Source: Bacteroidales bacterium (GTDB taxonomy: Bacteria; Bacteroidota; Bacteroidia; Bacteroidales; F082). From it: a stretch of 49,619 nt of DNA. The position numbers and the translations under genes were made by a program. The notes below the pieces were generated by a model. It did no database searches and had not been told where the DNA came from. It saw nothing but the letters and a program-made list of their open reading frames with translations. The stretch covers positions 1 through 49,619 of the forward strand of contig JAKSNA010000020.1 of NCBI GenBank assembly GCA_024400295.1, written 5' to 3'. Below, in pieces: positions 23,703-32,993 of the stretch (position 1 is its first letter; the number at the start of each line of letters is the position of its first letter).

Positions 23703-25414
23703 CTTTTATTAATTTTCGGTATTGCGTTTATCAATTTTTTTGTGTAATCATTTTTCGGGTTGTTGAAGATCTCGTCGGCGTCGCCAAGCTCCACGGGTTT
23801 TCCGTTGTACATCACGAGGATGCGGTCCGACATGAAGCGCACCACGCTGAGGTCGTGCGAGATGAAGATGTAGGTGAAGCCGAAGTCGCGTTTCAGCCTG
23901 TTCAACAGGTTAAGTACCTGCGCCTGCACCGAGACGTCGAGTGCCGACACCGACTCGTCGCATATTATGAGGCGCGGGTTGACCGCCAACGCCCGAGCGA
24001 TGCAGATACGCTGCCGCTGCCCACCCGAGAACTCATGCGGATAACGCTGATAATGAGCGGCTTCAAGTCCGACCTCCTCCAACAGTTTGCAGACTCTTTT
24101 CTTGCGCTTAGCGGCATCTTCCTCAATTCCGTGAACCATCATCGGCTCCGCGATGGCATCACCGATGGTGATGTTGGGGTTCAACGACGAATACGGATCC
24201 TGAAACACTATCTGCGCCTGTTTCCTGAACAGACGCAAGTCGTTGTTGCCCAATGACGTTATATCTTTATCTTCAAAATATACTTTTCCGCCTGAAGGCT
24301 CGATAAGCCTTAAAATCGAGCGTCCGAGCGTGGTCTTGCCGCATCCCGACTCGCCGACGAGACCGAGCGTCTCGCCAGGGAACACCTCAAAGCTGATGTC
24401 ATCGACGGCCCGCACGAAGTCGTATGTCTTGTTGAAAACGCCTCTCCGCAGAGGAAACCACGTCTTCAGATGCTCCACTTTCAGAAGCGGCTTCTGCTCA
24501 TATAAATTTTCAAGATGTTGTTTTCTTTCTTCTTGTGTGACAATGAGTTTCGTCGTGAAATCGTTTTCGTCTTTCCACACGCCGTCGAGGAACTCTTTCA
24601 CGACGGGAAGGCGTTGCAGCCGTATGTCGAGCGGCGGGCGGCACGCCAGAAGTCCTTTGGTATAAGGGTCTTTCGGGTTGTCGAGAACTTGTCTCACTTC
24701 GCCGTATTCTACTATCTCGCCGTTATGCATGACGGCGACGTAGTCGGCTATCTCCGCCACCACGCCGAGGTCGTGGGTGATGAAGACCATGCCCATGCTG
24801 CAATCATTTTGCAATTCCTTCAGCAGCTTCAGGATCTCTTTCTGCACTGTCACGTCCAACGCTGTCGTCGGCTCGTCGGCGATGAGCAGCTCCGGATTGC
24901 AGGCCAACGCCATGGCGATCATGACGCGTTGTTTCTGTCCGCCGGAGAGTTCGTGCGGGTAGCTCTCGAAGATGCTGTCAGGCCGCGGGAGCATTACTCT
25001 CTTGAAGAGCTTTATGACGCGTTCGCGTGCCGCTTCCTTGGTGACGTCTTCGTGCGCTTGAATGGCTTCGACGATCTGATAGCCACAGCGGAACACGGGG
25101 TTGAGCGATGTCATCGGCTCCTGGAAAATCATCGCGATGCGTTTCCCGCGGATGTCGTTCATCTGCGTCTCGTCGTATTTTGAGATGTCGGCGCCGTCGA
25201 GTTCGATGGTGTCGGCGGTGATGCGCGACTGCCGTTCGTTGAGCAGACGCATTATGGCGAGGTTGCTCACCGACTTCCCGGAACCTGACTCGCCCACGAT
25301 GCCGAGCGTCTTGCCTTTGAAAACCTCGAAGTCGATGCCGTGCACGGTCTCCTTCCAGCCGCCGTCACGACGGAAGGACACACGCAGGTTCTTGACTTTC
25401 AATAACGTTTTCAT
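23699..25414 (-). CDS. Fused oligopeptide ABC ATPase (DppD-DppF type)
   Basis: One polypeptide of about 571 residues carries two complete ABC ATPase domains. The first has Walker A GESGSGKS (41-48), signature LSGGQKQR and Walker B LLIADEP. The second has Walker A GESGCGKT (Lys360), signature FSGGQRQR and Walker B LIICDES. Both have the oligopeptide-type C-terminal extension ([12 protein letters not shown] / [11 protein letters not shown]). It powers a peptide importer, but no permease or binding-protein gene is in the window, so the partner genes lie elsewhere. I start at 25414 ([14 protein letters not shown]). The 25450 start adds 12 residues encoded by repeat-adjacent DNA. Confidence 0.88.
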   Translation of the reverse strand: MKTLLKVKNLRVSFRRDGGWKETVHGIDFEVFKGKTLGIVGESGSGKSVSNLAIMRLLNERQSRITADTIELDGADISKYDETQMNDIRGKRIAMIFQEPMTSLNPVFRCGYQIVEAIQAHEDVTKEAARERVIKLFKRVMLPRPDSIFESYPHELSGGQKQRVMIAMALACNPELLIADEPTTALDVTVQKEILKLLKELQNDCSMGMVFITHDLGVVAEIADYVAVMHNGEIVEYGEVRQVLDNPKDPYTKGLLACRPPLDIRLQRLPVVKEFLDGVWKDENDFTTKLIVTQEERKQHLENLYEQKPLLKVEHLKTWFPLRRGVFNKTYDFVRAVDDISFEVFPGETLGLVGESGCGKTTLGRSILRLIEPSGGKVYFEDKDITSLGNNDLRLFRKQAQIVFQDPYSSLNPNITIGDAIAEPMMVHGIEEDAAKRKKRVCKLLEEVGLEAAHYQRYPHEFSGGQRQRICIARALAVNPRLIICDESVSALDVSVQAQVLNLLNRLKRDFGFTYIFISHDLSVVRFMSDRILVMYNGKPVELGDADEIFNNPKNDYTKKLINAIPKINKR

Positions 25415-25436
25415 ATTTTGTCTCCACATATTTTGC

Positions 25437-25515
25437 ACCACGAATAACACGAATAATACGAATGTTTTTTTCTTTTTTCACCACGAATCACACGAATGAC
25501 ACGAATGTTTTTTCA
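25437..25515. repeat. Direct CACGAAT-unit repeats
   Basis: Two blocks, 25437-25465 and 25481-25508, each contain three tandem variants of CACGAATnA, separated by a T-rich spacer. The unit is the same as in the palindrome at 17526-17601. The blocks occupy the whole gap between the carrier gene and the ABC ATPase gene. Confidence 0.75.
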
Positions 25516-25526
25516 CCAGCCACCAC

Positions 25527-27113
25527 TTAAAATCCCTCCAAGCTCATTGTCACTGTTGGGATAAGCAGTATCGCGCCTAAAATCACCATCATGAGGATGA
25601 ATTTCCAGACCCATTTGAACCATTTCTGATAAGGTATCTTCGCCACGCCGAGTGCGCCGATGAGGACGCCGGATGTCGGGGTAATCATGTTGGTGAAGCC
25701 GTCGCCGAACTGGAACGCCATCACCGTGGCTTGCCGGCTGATGCCGATGAGGTCGCTGAACGGCGCCATGATGGGCATCGTGATGGCAGCCTTCGCCGAA
25801 CCCGACGGGATAATCACGTTGATGAACGTCTGGATGACATACATCACCTCCACCGACGCCACCTTGCCGAAGTCGGACATCGACTTGGAGAACCCGTACA
25901 ATATCGTGTCGATAACGCCGCCGTTCTTCAAGATTATCACTATTCCGCCGGCTAAGCCGACGACCATCGCCGCCGAGAGGATGTCTTTCATGCCCTCGAC
26001 GAAAAGCCCCGCTATGTCGCTGGCACTCTTGCCGATAGCCACGCCCGCCGACACGCCCATCGCGAGGAACAACGTGGCGATCTCGCCCACATACCAACCG
26101 TAGCCCATCACCCCGACTATCAGATAGACAATGGTGTAGGCGAGGAGAAGCAGTACGAAGTTGTGAACCGTTTTTCTCAACGAAAAGACGCCGGCAACGG
26201 CGAAAATGCCCGTCAGCACGGGGACAAGCGGCAATGTCAGCTCGCTCGCACCGATTTTCAATGTCGTTGACGGATTTTTGAACGAGAACAGAATCATCGC
26301 GATGAGCAGGAAGGCATAGACGAACCACGCCGCCTTCGGGACGTATTTCTCGAACTCCTCGCCCTGCGCCGCGGCGTTTTTCCTCCAATAGGCGTCGTCA
26401 TCGAACATTATCGAGGAAGTCGGATTTCTCTTCACTTTATGTGCGTATTTCAGAACGAAAGCGATTCCGAAGATGTTGATTATCACCCAGCAGAAGATTC
26501 TGTAGCCTATCCCGGAGAAGAGCGGCACCTCGGCGATTCCTTGCGCGATTCCTATCGTGAACGGATTCAATATCGCTCCTGCGAAACCGATGTGCGCTGC
26601 CACATAGACCATACACAGCCCCACAATACTGTCGTAACCCATTGATATTGCGAGCGGTATGACGATGACCACGAAGGCGATGCACTCCTCACTCATCCCG
26701 AAGATGGCGCCGAAGAAACTGAACAGCAGCATTATCAGCACGATGATGATGTTGTCAACGCCTATCGCACCGAGAATCTTATTGTTTTCCAAGCGTTTCG
26801 TGAATTTCAGGAAAGAGAAAATCCCCATGTCGATGGCGCGGCTCTTGTTCATAATCCAGAACGCGCCGCCGATTATCAGGATGAATGCGATGATTGACTT
26901 TTGCTCCACAAAGCCGTCGAAAAGTGCCGAGAACACCTGCCATGTCTGCGGCTCGGGGTTGAAATCGCCTTGATTCTCAACAGGTATCTCGTTTTCAAAA
27001 TAAAATGTGCCGTCGATGTATCTTCCGGGTTTTATGAACCACGTCAGCATCGCGGCAAGCACAATGATGAAAAATATGATTACGTAGGTATGCGGGACCT
27101 TCCTTTTAGCCAT
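25527..27113 (-). CDS. yfcC: YfcC-family membrane carrier
   Basis: This 528-residue inner-membrane protein has about 12 membrane segments and belongs to the YfcC/DcuC-like carriers, annotated as C4-dicarboxylate or basic amino-acid transporters. Conserved blocks include FGMSEECIAF, GYDSIVGLCMVY and FAGAILNPFTIGIAQGIAE. Further blocks are FINVIIPSGSAKAAITMPIMAPF and FQFGDGFTNMITPTSGVLIG. The two hairpin-like SGSAKA and TPTSG segments are typical of the ion-transporter fold. The true substrate is not known. The start at 27113 (AKRKVPHTYV) is supported by the -7 box 15 bases upstream; the ATG at 27176 lies upstream of that box. Confidence 0.85.
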   Translation of the reverse strand: MAKRKVPHTYVIIFFIIVLAAMLTWFIKPGRYIDGTFYFENEIPVENQGDFNPEPQTWQVFSALFDGFVEQKSIIAFILIIGGAFWIMNKSRAIDMGIFSFLKFTKRLENNKILGAIGVDNIIIVLIMLLFSFFGAIFGMSEECIAFVVIVIPLAISMGYDSIVGLCMVYVAAHIGFAGAILNPFTIGIAQGIAEVPLFSGIGYRIFCWVIINIFGIAFVLKYAHKVKRNPTSSIMFDDDAYWRKNAAAQGEEFEKYVPKAAWFVYAFLLIAMILFSFKNPSTTLKIGASELTLPLVPVLTGIFAVAGVFSLRKTVHNFVLLLLAYTIVYLIVGVMGYGWYVGEIATLFLAMGVSAGVAIGKSASDIAGLFVEGMKDILSAAMVVGLAGGIVIILKNGGVIDTILYGFSKSMSDFGKVASVEVMYVIQTFINVIIPSGSAKAAITMPIMAPFSDLIGISRQATVMAFQFGDGFTNMITPTSGVLIGALGVAKIPYQKWFKWVWKFILMMVILGAILLIPTVTMSLEGF

Positions 27114-27127
27114 AAAAATCTTTTTTG

Positions 27128-27135
27128 CAAAAGTA
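27128..27135 (-). promoter_or_regulatory. -7 box of yfcC
   Basis: The minus strand reads TACTTTTG, 15 bases before the ATG at 27113. Confidence 0.6.
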
Positions 27136-27301
27136 CATAAAATTTCCGACCGATACGCAGACGAATAAAAATACAATGTGAAATGACTTTGGTGTGTGAA
27201 AAAATTGTATTCTGAGCCGCAGGTCTGTGAGTATGAATGTATAAATGCAAAACGGGGAGATAAAATAATGCGGTGAAATTTCGTGATTCAGAATAAAACT
27301 G

Positions 27302-27309
27302 TATCTTTG
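27302..27309 (+). promoter_or_regulatory. -7 box of the outer-membrane barrel gene
   Basis: TATCTTTG followed by C, an exact consensus, lies 105 bases before the ATG at 27415. It predicts a leader of about 100 bases. Confidence 0.7.
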
Positions 27310-27355
27310 CACCCGAATTTGAGATGTGCAGGTCTCGCATCGCCAAGATTGGATT

Positions 27356-27402
27356 GTAGGTTTTGCCGGTTCAGGCGTTGAAGTGAAATAAATAGAACCT
27401 AC
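27356..27402 (+). promoter_or_regulatory. 5' leader hairpin, variant form
   Basis: GTAGGTTTT (27356-27364) can pair with AGAACCTAC (27394-27402) over nine pairs including one G-U. It lies just upstream of the start. It is similar in place and stem sequence to the two GGTTCTG hairpins at 39455 and 47737, but the loop matches poorly. Confidence 0.4.
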
Positions 27403-27414
27403 CTTAAAGAATCA

Positions 27415-28098
27415 ATGTCAATGAAGAAAACATTGCTCGCATTGCTGCTTGTGATTTTTGCCTTTTCAGCAAAGGCGCAGTTTAATTTCGGAGGCCAGTT
27501 CAGCATTAACTTTGGCAATGAACGCACCTCTTACAACTCTGGTGTATCGACAAACAAAGAAAACGCCCACATGATCAATCTGAAGCCGAAGATCTACTGG
27601 AATCTCAATGAAAAGATGCAGATTGGAGGGAGAATCGGGTTCGCTTACGGCCGTCTGACCACCGGGATAATCTACGATTCGTCAGGTGAAGAGGCTCAGA
27701 GAGAAATCATACATAGGGCTGTGGGCTGGTCGCTGTCTCCTTTCTTCGGTTACAGGCTGCTGACTTGGAAACGGATAAGTGTCTGGGCCGAGGCCAACCT
27801 GTTTTTCGGGCAGACGTATAATGTTGAGAAGTCGAATGATGTCATAGTGAGTTCTAAAGAATGGAACAGGCAATCGGAGTACGGATTTCAGATACTTCCC
27901 GTTGTCAACATAGATCTGAAAGATAATCTCGCCTTGCAGCTACATGCCGGGTTCATCTCTCTCGGATGGTACGGCACGACGTCGCGTTATCCCGACAGGG
28001 TCGTCACGACAAGCACTTGTGATCTTCACAAAGGAGGGTTTGCCGGAATCGCACAGGGACTTCTCGACTACGGCGTAGGCTTGGTGAAGAAGTTTTAG
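27415..28098 (+). CDS. Small outer-membrane beta-barrel protein
   Basis: This 227-residue protein has a signal peptide (KKTLLALLLVIFAFSAKAQ, cleaved after AKA). Alternating beta strands rich in aromatic and Gly residues follow (FNFGGQFSINFG, KMQIGGRIGFAYG, WSLSPFFGYRLLTW, LALQLHAGFISLGWYG), as in eight-stranded outer-membrane barrels. It ends in VKKF. Two ATG codons, 27415 and 27421, are possible, and the second gives a more typical MKK start. It lies 44 bases upstream of the TamB-TamA fusion gene and is probably cotranscribed with it. Function unknown. Confidence 0.75.
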   Translation: MSMKKTLLALLLVIFAFSAKAQFNFGGQFSINFGNERTSYNSGVSTNKENAHMINLKPKIYWNLNEKMQIGGRIGFAYGRLTTGIIYDSSGEEAQREIIHRAVGWSLSPFFGYRLLTWKRISVWAEANLFFGQTYNVEKSNDVIVSSKEWNRQSEYGFQILPVVNIDLKDNLALQLHAGFISLGWYGTTSRYPDRVVTTSTCDLHKGGFAGIAQGLLDYGVGLVKKF

Positions 28099-28142
28099 AT
28101 GAAACCGCAGACGCGGCTGCTCCGTGAAGGCTTCAGCTTTGA

Positions 28143-31100
28143 ATGATGAAACAAAAAAAAGGAAAAAGAAATACCTGGCTGAAAACCACACTGATTGTCG
28201 TGGGTTGTCTGGTTCTCGTGCCAGTTGTCCTTGCCGTGGCAATCCTTGCGGCGTTGTCGGTCCCCTCGGTGCAGAACAAGGCGGCGCAGGCTGCTGCACG
28301 CATGATCTCCGAAAGGACCGGCGTCGAGGCATCGGTGGGGCATTTCTCGGTGAGGCCGCCGTTTGACATCCTTCTGCATGACGTCTTCGCCGGCGACAGC
28401 ATCGGCGACACACTCGCTTACATCGGCACTCTCGACGCCCGCATCCGCATCGATGCGCTGCCCGACTCGATAGCGGTCAAGTCGCTGAAAACCAATAATG
28501 TTGTTGCTCATACCGGAGACTTTATCTCATCCCTGAAGATTGACGGGAACATCGGGTCGCTTTCCGCCGGAATAGAGACGTTCAGCTTGAGCGAAGAACG
28601 TTTCAGGATAACCGACGCGTCCATCAAAGACGCCGACGTGTCACTCGTCCTTAACGATTCAAAAGAAGATGAAGAGGAATCATCGTCCGACACCACGGCA
28701 CTTTCCATCGACCTCGAAGGTGTCTCTTTGGACAACGTGAGGTTTTCGTTGGAGCCGATTGCGCTGGAACTTGATGTGGGCAAGGCCGAAGCAAGCGCGT
28801 TGATAGACGTCGGCGCGGATTGCTACACGGTGCGTGACATAGACATCGCGGACTCGGATTTCGTGATGGACAACCTCGAATTTTCAATAGGCAGACTTTC
28901 GGCGGAAGCAAAGGCCGATGTCGGCAATGACTGTTATGCCGTGCGCAACATGGACGTGGCCGACACTGATTTCGGGGTGGGCGACTTCAAAATCACCGTG
29001 GGCGGACTGTCGGGCGACGCGCTGGTTGACCTCAAAAACTCAGTCGTCTCCTCTGACGGACTGAACGTGAATATCCCTGATCTGCAAGCTGATGTCAGAC
29101 TTCACGAGACATATTTCGACATGGATGAGATGCGGGTGACTGCGAAAGCTGAAGGCAGCTTGGTCGGCTCGGATTTCTCCCTTGACGCGGATTATGACAT
29201 CGATGACGAACTGTTCAATGTGGGCCTTGACTTCGGCAGGATGGACCTCGCGCCAGTCATGCAGATGCCGGGGAGCGAACTCATCGTGGCGGGTCATGTC
29301 CGCGCCTCAGGCTCTGGATTAAACCCGATGGACGAGAAAATGATCGCCGACATCACCGCCGACCTCGACATCTGCCGGTTCGACAGCCTCGACGTCTCCG
29401 GCCTCAACCTCGCAGCCAACATCAAATCAGGTGCGCTCAAAGGAACTCTGACAACGCCGGTGCATTATTCCGACACGTCGGTGGCGGCAAAGCTGATAAT
29501 GGACAGCCGCTTCTTCGTGAACGGCTTCACGGGAAAGTCACCCGGAATAGACTTCGCCGCGAAATTAGCTTCCGTTGAAGTGCGCCTCCCCGACGACACG
29601 TTGAATGTCAGCGGGATGGACGTGAATCTCAAGACGATGAAAGGACTGTGCGATGTCAACGTCAAAATGCCTGGAATGGAACTGTCGGCCAATGTGTCGG
29701 CCCATGCTTTTGAAATTCCGTCGCTTCTGCCTTCTTCAGTTGAAATCAATGATTTGGCCGACTTCGACACACTCATCGCCGCATTGCCGGCTGTCAACGC
29801 TGACCTTGAAATCCGGCATGACAACCCGTTGCGCGGAGTCATCCGGAAAACGGGCTTCGACCTCACGGACCTCACGGCGGCTCTGCATTCCGACGGTGCT
29901 TCGAGGAAGGTGAACGTCTCGCTGAAGACACCCGACCTCGACGGAGAATACAGACTTCCGGCGATGAATGCGGCTCTCTACGCCGACATCTCTGACGGCA
30001 AGGCCGACGCCACTCTCAGGTTCAATACTGACATCAAAGACGGACTCTTGTCGGTGAATGGCATTGACACTGATGTCAGTCTTCAGACCGTGCTGAAAAG
30101 AAACGGTGACGACATGAAGGTTGACGGCGACCTCAACCTTGCAGATTTGGTTTATGACGGCAAGAATATCGGCGACAGAAAAATGATATTCAACCTCCGT
30201 CCCGACAGCAGCAACCCGAGCCGGTCCGTCGCCACGGCGAATCTTGACGACATACCGGTGGAGATAGTGAAACAGTTCGTCGAGCTTCCGGAAGACATCG
30301 GGATTTATGGTAAAGTCAGGGCGCGTGCCGTGGTCAAGGGCATTCCTGACAAAATCGATTTTTTCGTCGGTGTCACGCCGATAGACGCCGCGGTGGAGTA
30401 CAGCCCGTATGACGTGCTGCTGCGGCTCGGCGAGCAGGAGATAACTTTGGAAAACGACAAAATCAGGCTGAACGGAATCACCGTCATCGGTGTTGACAGC
30501 ACCTCGGTGTCTCTTGACGGCGGCCTCGACCTCGACGCCATGACGCTCGACGTGACGTTGAAGTCGGACGGCTTCGAACCCGTCAGGCTCCCGAAAGACG
30601 GCCCCATGCCGGTGTATGGCAGACTGCTCGCCGGCATCGACGGAAGCATCACAGGCCCCGTGGACGATTTGCTGGCTGATGTTGACATCAACGTCCTGCC
30701 GCAGACCGACATCACATATCCCATCGACAAGAAGAACCTCGCGCAAGTAAGCCCCGCAGGGACAGTGAATGTGCAATACGGCGGCGCGGCCGGGCTACAA
30801 CTCGGAGGACAGCTGGATATAACGGATGGCAAGGTCTTCTTCTCACCGAGACTGTACCCTATGATGCCGTTTGTCATCGACAAGGGCAGCCACATAAAAT
30901 TCAACGGCGGCATCGAAAACACCGAACTCGCAGTCTCGGCGTCGCAAGGCGCCAAGGCCATATACAAGCCTCATGACCAGGTCTCAAGGAATGTCGATTT
31001 CGTCACCGGCGTGAAGGTCGGAGGCTCGTTGGACAAGATAGACATCGGCTTCTTCCTTGACGCGCCGAAGGACAGCGAGATACAGAGAGAACTCGCGGAG

Positions 31101-32879
31101 ACGCCGGAGGAAGACCGTGAGGGATTGGCGGCGGTTCTCCTTGCCACCGGGATGTACGCCTCGGAAAGCAACGAGGCCACACAGATGGAAGGCTACGCGC
31201 TGTCGAGCATCCTGCAGTCGAAGCTGAACGCCGCCTCGTCGAACAGATTCGGCAACAAGATCAGTCTGGACTTCGGCATGGCAAAGGCCAAACACGAGAA
31301 GGGCATCGAGACCACCGACTACACCCTGAATGTCTCCAAGAGTTTCTTCAAAGACAGGCTGAATGTGAAGCTCGGCGGCAGCGTGTCGGACAACGCCGAG
31401 GTCAACAAAAACTCCACGTCATTCATCAACAACATCTCGGCCGAATGCAAAATAGACTCCGCGGGGATGTTCAAGGCGCGGCTGTTCAGCATGAAGGACT
31501 ACAACAACATCGTGGAGGGGGAACTCATAAAGTCGGGCGTCGGTGTGCTTTTCAACAAAACCCTCGACCGCCGGCGTGACAGCATGGACAGGTCGCTTGA
31601 CATGGAGGTCGAAGGCAATGCGGTGCTCAGGAGCAACAACCAGTTCGGCCCCGATGCGACGGTATCGCTGACAAAACATAATCTCTTCAGCCGCAACGAC
31701 ATCTTCACGGTCAAGCTCAAGGGAGCGTATTACTGGAACCTCAACAGGAAACAGCTGAAAGACCCCACGAGAAACGACACTTACCTCTTCGGCGCGGACT
31801 TCACCCTCAGCTTCCCGTACATGCAAATCGGCAGATGGGCGCGTAAATACGACGGACAGACGGTTTACCGTCTCGGCTATCTGAACGAGAACATCTCCGG
31901 CGACTACGGCATCCACAAACTGTACGGCGGCGTCGATTACAGCATCCGCAACGGCAGGTTCGTCACGCACAGCTTCTCGCCACTGTACGTCTCCATCGTG
32001 CTTGCCGACAGGGCGTCGGAGCAGTTAGCCGCCAACGTGGGTTTCGTTGACCTCCTCAAACTCTTCATCAACAACGAGTTCATCCCTTCCGTAAGGTATT
32101 CGTTCGACTACAACAACTACCGCGACAGAAGCCGTGCCGTCAACACCGCATTGGAGATACAGCTGAAAGAATCCGCTAACCTCATCTCAGGCGTGACGGC
32201 GGCTTTCGGGAGAGACTTCAACGAAAAGAACAAGGGCTTACTCGGCATCAACTACGACCAGTTCGTGAAACTTCAGGTTGAGCTTAGAAACAAGTTCAGA
32301 CTTAACGACAGGCTCGAACTTGCCACGCGGGCCTTGGCGGGAGCCGTCGTCAGCTTCGGCAACAGCGTGAGCGCCCCGCTCTCGGAGTCGTTCTCGATAG
32401 GCGGCCCCAACAGCATCAGGGCGTTCATGCCGCGTTCGATAGGTCCGGGCGACTTCCACAACGAAAATTACAGCTCGTACATTTTCCACACCGGAGACCT
32501 GAAACTGGAACTCAACGCCGAGCTGCGTTTCCCTATAGTATGGAAACTCAACGGAGCATTCTTCGTTGACGCCGGAAACGTCTGGGTGTTGAGAGACCCG
32601 CATGACTATCTGTCGGAAGAAGACATCAAGGCGCTGCTGAAGGGTTTCAACCTTCCAGCTCTGTACAACTGCAGCATCAAGGCGGAGACGTTCCTGAACC
32701 AGATAGCCCTCGGGACAGGCGTGGGGTTGCGCCTCGACTACGAGTCGATAGTCATCAGGCTCGACCTCGGCATCGCCATCCACGCGCCGTTCGACACCGG
32801 ACGCAGCGGGTACTACAACATCCCGAAATTATGGCGCGACGGCATGACACTCAACTTCGGGATAGGGTATCCGTTCTGA
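28143..32879 (+). CDS. TamB-TamA(Omp85) fusion protein
   Basis: This 1578-residue envelope protein has an N-terminal membrane anchor (about 14-40). An AsmA/TamB-like start follows (NKAAQAAARMISERTGV), then a very long beta-repeat domain, then a clear TamB (DUF490) block at about 840-1145 (GTVNVQYGGAAGLQLGGQLD, ITDGKVFFSPRLYPMMPFVI, TDYTLNVSKSFFKDRLNVKL). From about 1150 to the end it reads as an Omp85 barrel of the TamA/TamL type: FGPDATVSLTKHNLFSRNDI, VTHSFSPLYVSIVL, SFSIGGPNSIRAFMPRSIGP, FVDAGNVWVL, GTGVGLRLDYESIVIRLDLG. TamA and TamB are normally separate proteins that span the envelope together for outer-membrane protein or lipid transport. Here they are continuous, and POTRA domains are absent. 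The Omp85 loop-6 motif is IRAF (1425-1428) instead of RGF. Confidence 0.85.
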   Translation: MMKQKKGKRNTWLKTTLIVVGCLVLVPVVLAVAILAALSVPSVQNKAAQAAARMISERTGVEASVGHFSVRPPFDILLHDVFAGDSIGDTLAYIGTLDARIRIDALPDSIAVKSLKTNNVVAHTGDFISSLKIDGNIGSLSAGIETFSLSEERFRITDASIKDADVSLVLNDSKEDEEESSSDTTALSIDLEGVSLDNVRFSLEPIALELDVGKAEASALIDVGADCYTVRDIDIADSDFVMDNLEFSIGRLSAEAKADVGNDCYAVRNMDVADTDFGVGDFKITVGGLSGDALVDLKNSVVSSDGLNVNIPDLQADVRLHETYFDMDEMRVTAKAEGSLVGSDFSLDADYDIDDELFNVGLDFGRMDLAPVMQMPGSELIVAGHVRASGSGLNPMDEKMIADITADLDICRFDSLDVSGLNLAANIKSGALKGTLTTPVHYSDTSVAAKLIMDSRFFVNGFTGKSPGIDFAAKLASVEVRLPDDTLNVSGMDVNLKTMKGLCDVNVKMPGMELSANVSAHAFEIPSLLPSSVEINDLADFDTLIAALPAVNADLEIRHDNPLRGVIRKTGFDLTDLTAALHSDGASRKVNVSLKTPDLDGEYRLPAMNAALYADISDGKADATLRFNTDIKDGLLSVNGIDTDVSLQTVLKRNGDDMKVDGDLNLADLVYDGKNIGDRKMIFNLRPDSSNPSRSVATANLDDIPVEIVKQFVELPEDIGIYGKVRARAVVKGIPDKIDFFVGVTPIDAAVEYSPYDVLLRLGEQEITLENDKIRLNGITVIGVDSTSVSLDGGLDLDAMTLDVTLKSDGFEPVRLPKDGPMPVYGRLLAGIDGSITGPVDDLLADVDINVLPQTDITYPIDKKNLAQVSPAGTVNVQYGGAAGLQLGGQLDITDGKVFFSPRLYPMMPFVIDKGSHIKFNGGIENTELAVSASQGAKAIYKPHDQVSRNVDFVTGVKVGGSLDKIDIGFFLDAPKDSEIQRELAETPEEDREGLAAVLLATGMYASESNEATQMEGYALSSILQSKLNAASSNRFGNKISLDFGMAKAKHEKGIETTDYTLNVSKSFFKDRLNVKLGGSVSDNAEVNKNSTSFINNISAECKIDSAGMFKARLFSMKDYNNIVEGELIKSGVGVLFNKTLDRRRDSMDRSLDMEVEGNAVLRSNNQFGPDATVSLTKHNLFSRNDIFTVKLKGAYYWNLNRKQLKDPTRNDTYLFGADFTLSFPYMQIGRWARKYDGQTVYRLGYLNENISGDYGIHKLYGGVDYSIRNGRFVTHSFSPLYVSIVLADRASEQLAANVGFVDLLKLFINNEFIPSVRYSFDYNNYRDRSRAVNTALEIQLKESANLISGVTAAFGRDFNEKNKGLLGINYDQFVKLQVELRNKFRLNDRLELATRALAGAVVSFGNSVSAPLSESFSIGGPNSIRAFMPRSIGPGDFHNENYSSYIFHTGDLKLELNAELRFPIVWKLNGAFFVDAGNVWVLRDPHDYLSEEDIKALLKGFNLPALYNCSIKAETFLNQIALGTGVGLRLDYESIVIRLDLGIAIHAPFDTGRSGYYNIPKLWRDGMTLNFGIGYPF

Positions 32880-32940
32880 TGTCACGGCCTCATTCCCGCA
32901 TAGGAAAAAATAGTCCAGTCAGGATGTAAAAAATAATTCG

Positions 32941-32948
32941 TATCTTTG
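32941..32948 (+). promoter_or_regulatory. -7 box of the amidohydrolase operon
   Basis: TATCTTTG followed by CA, an exact consensus, lies 46 bases before the ATG at 32994. Confidence 0.7.
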
Positions 32949-32960
32949 CACGTTTTTTAA

Positions 32961-32992
32961 ATCTTAAATGTCAAATCGATAAATTTTAAGAT
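32961..32992 (+). promoter_or_regulatory. Hairpin abutting the start codon
   Basis: ATCTTAAA (32961-32968) pairs perfectly with TTTAAGAT (32985-32992) and ends one base before the ATG at 32994. It could mask the ribosome entry region. No ligand or factor is known. Confidence 0.45.
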
Positions 32993-32993
32993 C

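Noticed and set aside
25513..26388. 291-codon minus-strand frame inside the carrier gene
   Set aside because: It is an alternative frame of yfcC with Arg/Gly/His-rich low-complexity composition and no family motif.
29736..30776. 346-codon minus-strand frame opposite the TamB fusion, and similar frames at 31419-31970
   Set aside because: Antisense to a continuous conserved protein; composition typical of shadows.
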